Shown here: positions 21,533 through 23,105 of the stretch, piece by piece
How the letters are laid out: every line of letters begins with the position of its first letter
How positions within the stretch are numbered: the stretch's first letter is position 1
Virus record (IMG/VR): IMGVR_UViG_3300030333_001915
Coordinates: 1,972 to 25,076 of that record
Source: a virus
Length of the DNA stretch: 23,105 nucleotides
Direction: 5' to 3' (one strand)
Position numbers and translations under genes: made by a program
Notes under the pieces: model-generated
The model's input: only the letters and a program-made list of their open reading frames with translations
Told to the model about the DNA's origin: nothing
Database searches by the model: none

Positions 21533-23017
21533 ATGGCAGATGGCGCAGCAGCAGCAACAAGTGAAATTGCCAAAGCAAGCATGGCAATTGATGGATTCAC
21601 AAAAAACGTGCAATCTGCTGCTCTTTACACCAAATTATACAACAAGGCATTTGGTCCATTTTATGACCTTTGGATTAAGACAAAACAGACCATGGCTACT
21701 GCTGTTGAAGTAATGGATGATGTAAGCGGTGCATTCCAAACAATGGATGAGGCTGCTCAACCGATCACAGGAACGGTCGGATTGCTGAACAAAGGAATGG
21801 GTAAAATCGTGATGCTATTTACTGTTGCCATTGGAATCGGTCTTGCACTGATGATGGCAATGACGATGTTAGGAGGTGGTATGGGTTCCTTTGGGGACCT
21901 TCTACCGGGCATAGGCGACTCGTTGGGCCGGATTGTTGACGGGTTCATGGGTATAGGCGAACACATTATGTCGTTAGTCGGGATAATCATGAGCCTTGAC
22001 TTTATGCCAATCATTGAACCACTCATGGCCTTTGCGGGCATGGCAATAATGTTCATAATCAATTTTGCTGCAATGTGGGTTGAAGTCGCTGGGGCAATCA
22101 TAGGCTCAATTGTAATGATATATCAACACCTTGCCGATACAGGCGCATTGCAGGCTCTAATTGATGGAATAGGTGGCTTGATGTCTTCTATTATGTGGGC
22201 CTTCGGACTCATTATTGGCGCACTTGATTTGGTTGGCGTCAATTTCGGGAGTGTGACGGGTTTTATCACAGGGGCGATTCAAGGCTTTGTCTCATTCTTG
22301 ATCGCAAGTGGAATCATTGATTTTATTGTAGAAGTGGGCTTGATGTTGTTTGAAGTAGCATCAATCGTCATTAAAGTAGTGGCAATCATCATGGGTATTG
22401 TAATAGTGCTAATTGGCTGGCTTCTTCCATTCTTGAGACCTGTTTGGTATGCTTTCAAATTGGTAATGAGTGTTCTCATCACAATCGTCATGGGAATTAT
22501 GAGGGTAGTCGTGTCGATTATACGAATTATTGTGGCCGTGTTCACAGGCGATTTCGGCAAGGTATGGGACCTGATTGTAGGCATCGGGGACATTTTCATG
22601 GATACCTTTTCTGCACTTGGCGGCTTCTTTATGGATTGGGTAGACAGTATCTTGGATTTCTTCTCGCCTGTTATTGATGCCATTGATTATGTGGTGGATG
22701 GCATTGGTGGTGTAGTAGGTAGTATAGGAGGCTTCCTTGGTTTTTCACAGGGAGGTGTAGCCCGTGGCCCTGAATCAGGATACCCCGTCACATTACACGG
22801 AACGGAGGCAGTAGTCCCTCTACCTGACGGCCAAACAATCCCCGTCACAATCAAGGGGATGGGGGCTGGCGGAGGCTCAACCACCTACAATGCAAACATC
22901 ACAGTCAATGGTGGCGGAGGCAATGCCCGTGAAATCGCCCAACAAGTAAGTCAAGAGGTTCAAAGAGCGTTTAGAACACGTTCACGCTCAAGTGGATTCG
23001 GAAGAGGTGTTATCTGA
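21533..23017 (+). CDS. Tape measure protein
   Basis: The tape measure sets tail length and is threaded through the tube. At 494 residues it is short for the family; by the usual rule of about 0.15 nm per residue the tail would be near 70-75 nm. Residues 84-360 contain many strongly hydrophobic helices (for example IVMLFTVAIGIGLALMMAMT and VAIIMGIVIVLIGWLLPFL), as in tape measures that enter the cell membrane. The C-terminal part has the characteristic tail SQGGVARGPESGYPVTLHGT followed by EAVVPL (425-430), then a Gly-rich stretch and a basic end. GAGGGA ends 9-10 nt before the ATG. Its place after the chaperone pair is canonical. Confidence 0.92.
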   Translation: MADGAAAATSEIAKASMAIDGFTKNVQSAALYTKLYNKAFGPFYDLWIKTKQTMATAVEVMDDVSGAFQTMDEAAQPITGTVGLLNKGMGKIVMLFTVAIGIGLALMMAMTMLGGGMGSFGDLLPGIGDSLGRIVDGFMGIGEHIMSLVGIIMSLDFMPIIEPLMAFAGMAIMFIINFAAMWVEVAGAIIGSIVMIYQHLADTGALQALIDGIGGLMSSIMWAFGLIIGALDLVGVNFGSVTGFITGAIQGFVSFLIASGIIDFIVEVGLMLFEVASIVIKVVAIIMGIVIVLIGWLLPFLRPVWYAFKLVMSVLITIVMGIMRVVVSIIRIIVAVFTGDFGKVWDLIVGIGDIFMDTFSALGGFFMDWVDSILDFFSPVIDAIDYVVDGIGGVVGSIGGFLGFSQGGVARGPESGYPVTLHGTEAVVPLPDGQTIPVTIKGMGAGGGSTTYNANITVNGGGGNAREIAQQVSQEVQRAFRTRSRSSGFGRGVI

Positions 23018-23105
23018 TGCCAAAGATACAATTGATCAGAAGAGACAGCAGCGTTATTGAGTTAGACGCCGAGGACATATCTTTCAGTATTCAAAGGATG
23101 GTTGC
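23017..23105 (+). CDS. Start of a distal tail or baseplate gene (partial)
   Basis: The ATG at 23017 overlaps the tape measure stop (TGATG). The 29 residues present begin MPKIQLIRRDSSVIELDAED and continue with a strand-like ISFSIQRMV. The frame runs off the right edge. The gene after the tape measure usually encodes the distal tail (Dit) protein or a hub component, and the beta-strand start is compatible with that, but there is too little to confirm it. Confidence 0.65.
   Translation, partial: MPKIQLIRRDSSVIELDAEDISFSIQRMV

Noticed and set aside
1-23105. tRNA genes, CRISPR arrays, insertion sequences, integrase or attachment sites
   Set aside because: None seen: no spaced direct repeats, no transposase or recombinase motifs, and no tRNA-like cloverleaf recognised by eye in the few short intergenic gaps.

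Overview
This window is the packaging and virion-structure block of a tailed double-stranded DNA virus (Caudoviricetes-type, HK97-fold capsid). All but one of its genes are on the + strand, tightly packed with ATGA/TAATG overlaps and Shine-Dalgarno sites complementary to a ...GGATCACCTCC 16S tail. The best host guess is a marine archaeon, for example a Poseidoniales (Marine Group II) or related virus of the 'magrovirus' sort. This is inference from several traits: many CxxC zinc-ribbon proteins, SAP-like domains, a TATA-like element at the only divergent intergenic gap, diverged haloarchaeal-virus-like head and tail proteins, and GC in roughly the mid-40s percent by eye. No replication, lysis, integration, tRNA or CRISPR element is visible, and no gene-free stretch exceeds 300 bases.

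Layout. 1-3145, packaging: the tail end of an upstream gene, a small zinc-ribbon protein, the large terminase, and a DNA-binding-type protein (winged helix plus degenerate LAGLIDADG-like domain). 3135-10181, portal region: a portal carrying an inserted zinc ribbon, four small helical Met/Gln-rich proteins of unknown function, and a 1163-residue protein with a divergent DNA-ligase-type nucleotidyltransferase domain. 10170-10352 is a lone minus-strand zinc-ribbon gene, probably fired from a shared TATA element that also faces the head operon. 10435-14879, head: S78-type maturation protease with a scaffold-like C-terminus, major capsid protein, and four small, mostly beta-rich candidate decoration or fibre proteins, one ending in a SAP-like helical motif. 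14894-15558: two Cys-rich proteins. 15575-18165, neck: a head-tail adaptor greatly enlarged by insertions, a small coiled-coil protein, and a probable tail terminator. 18177-23105, tail: a large tail tube protein, a SAP-domain protein, a tail assembly chaperone pair joined by a probable programmed -1 frameshift, the tape measure protein, and the start of a distal tail/baseplate gene. A single tube protein without a sheath suggests a siphovirus-like non-contractile tail.

How the genes work together: the protease and scaffold build a prohead on the portal, the terminase fills it, and the adaptor and terminator proteins join it to a tail assembled on the tape measure with the frameshifted chaperones. 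The most unusual content is (i) the ligase-like domain in the giant protein that occupies the place where MuF-type or ejected proteins often sit, (ii) the LAGLIDADG-like domain beside the terminase, (iii) the frameshift signal with a heptamer and a stem 7 nt downstream, and (iv) the antisense zinc-ribbon gene with its apparent bidirectional promoter.
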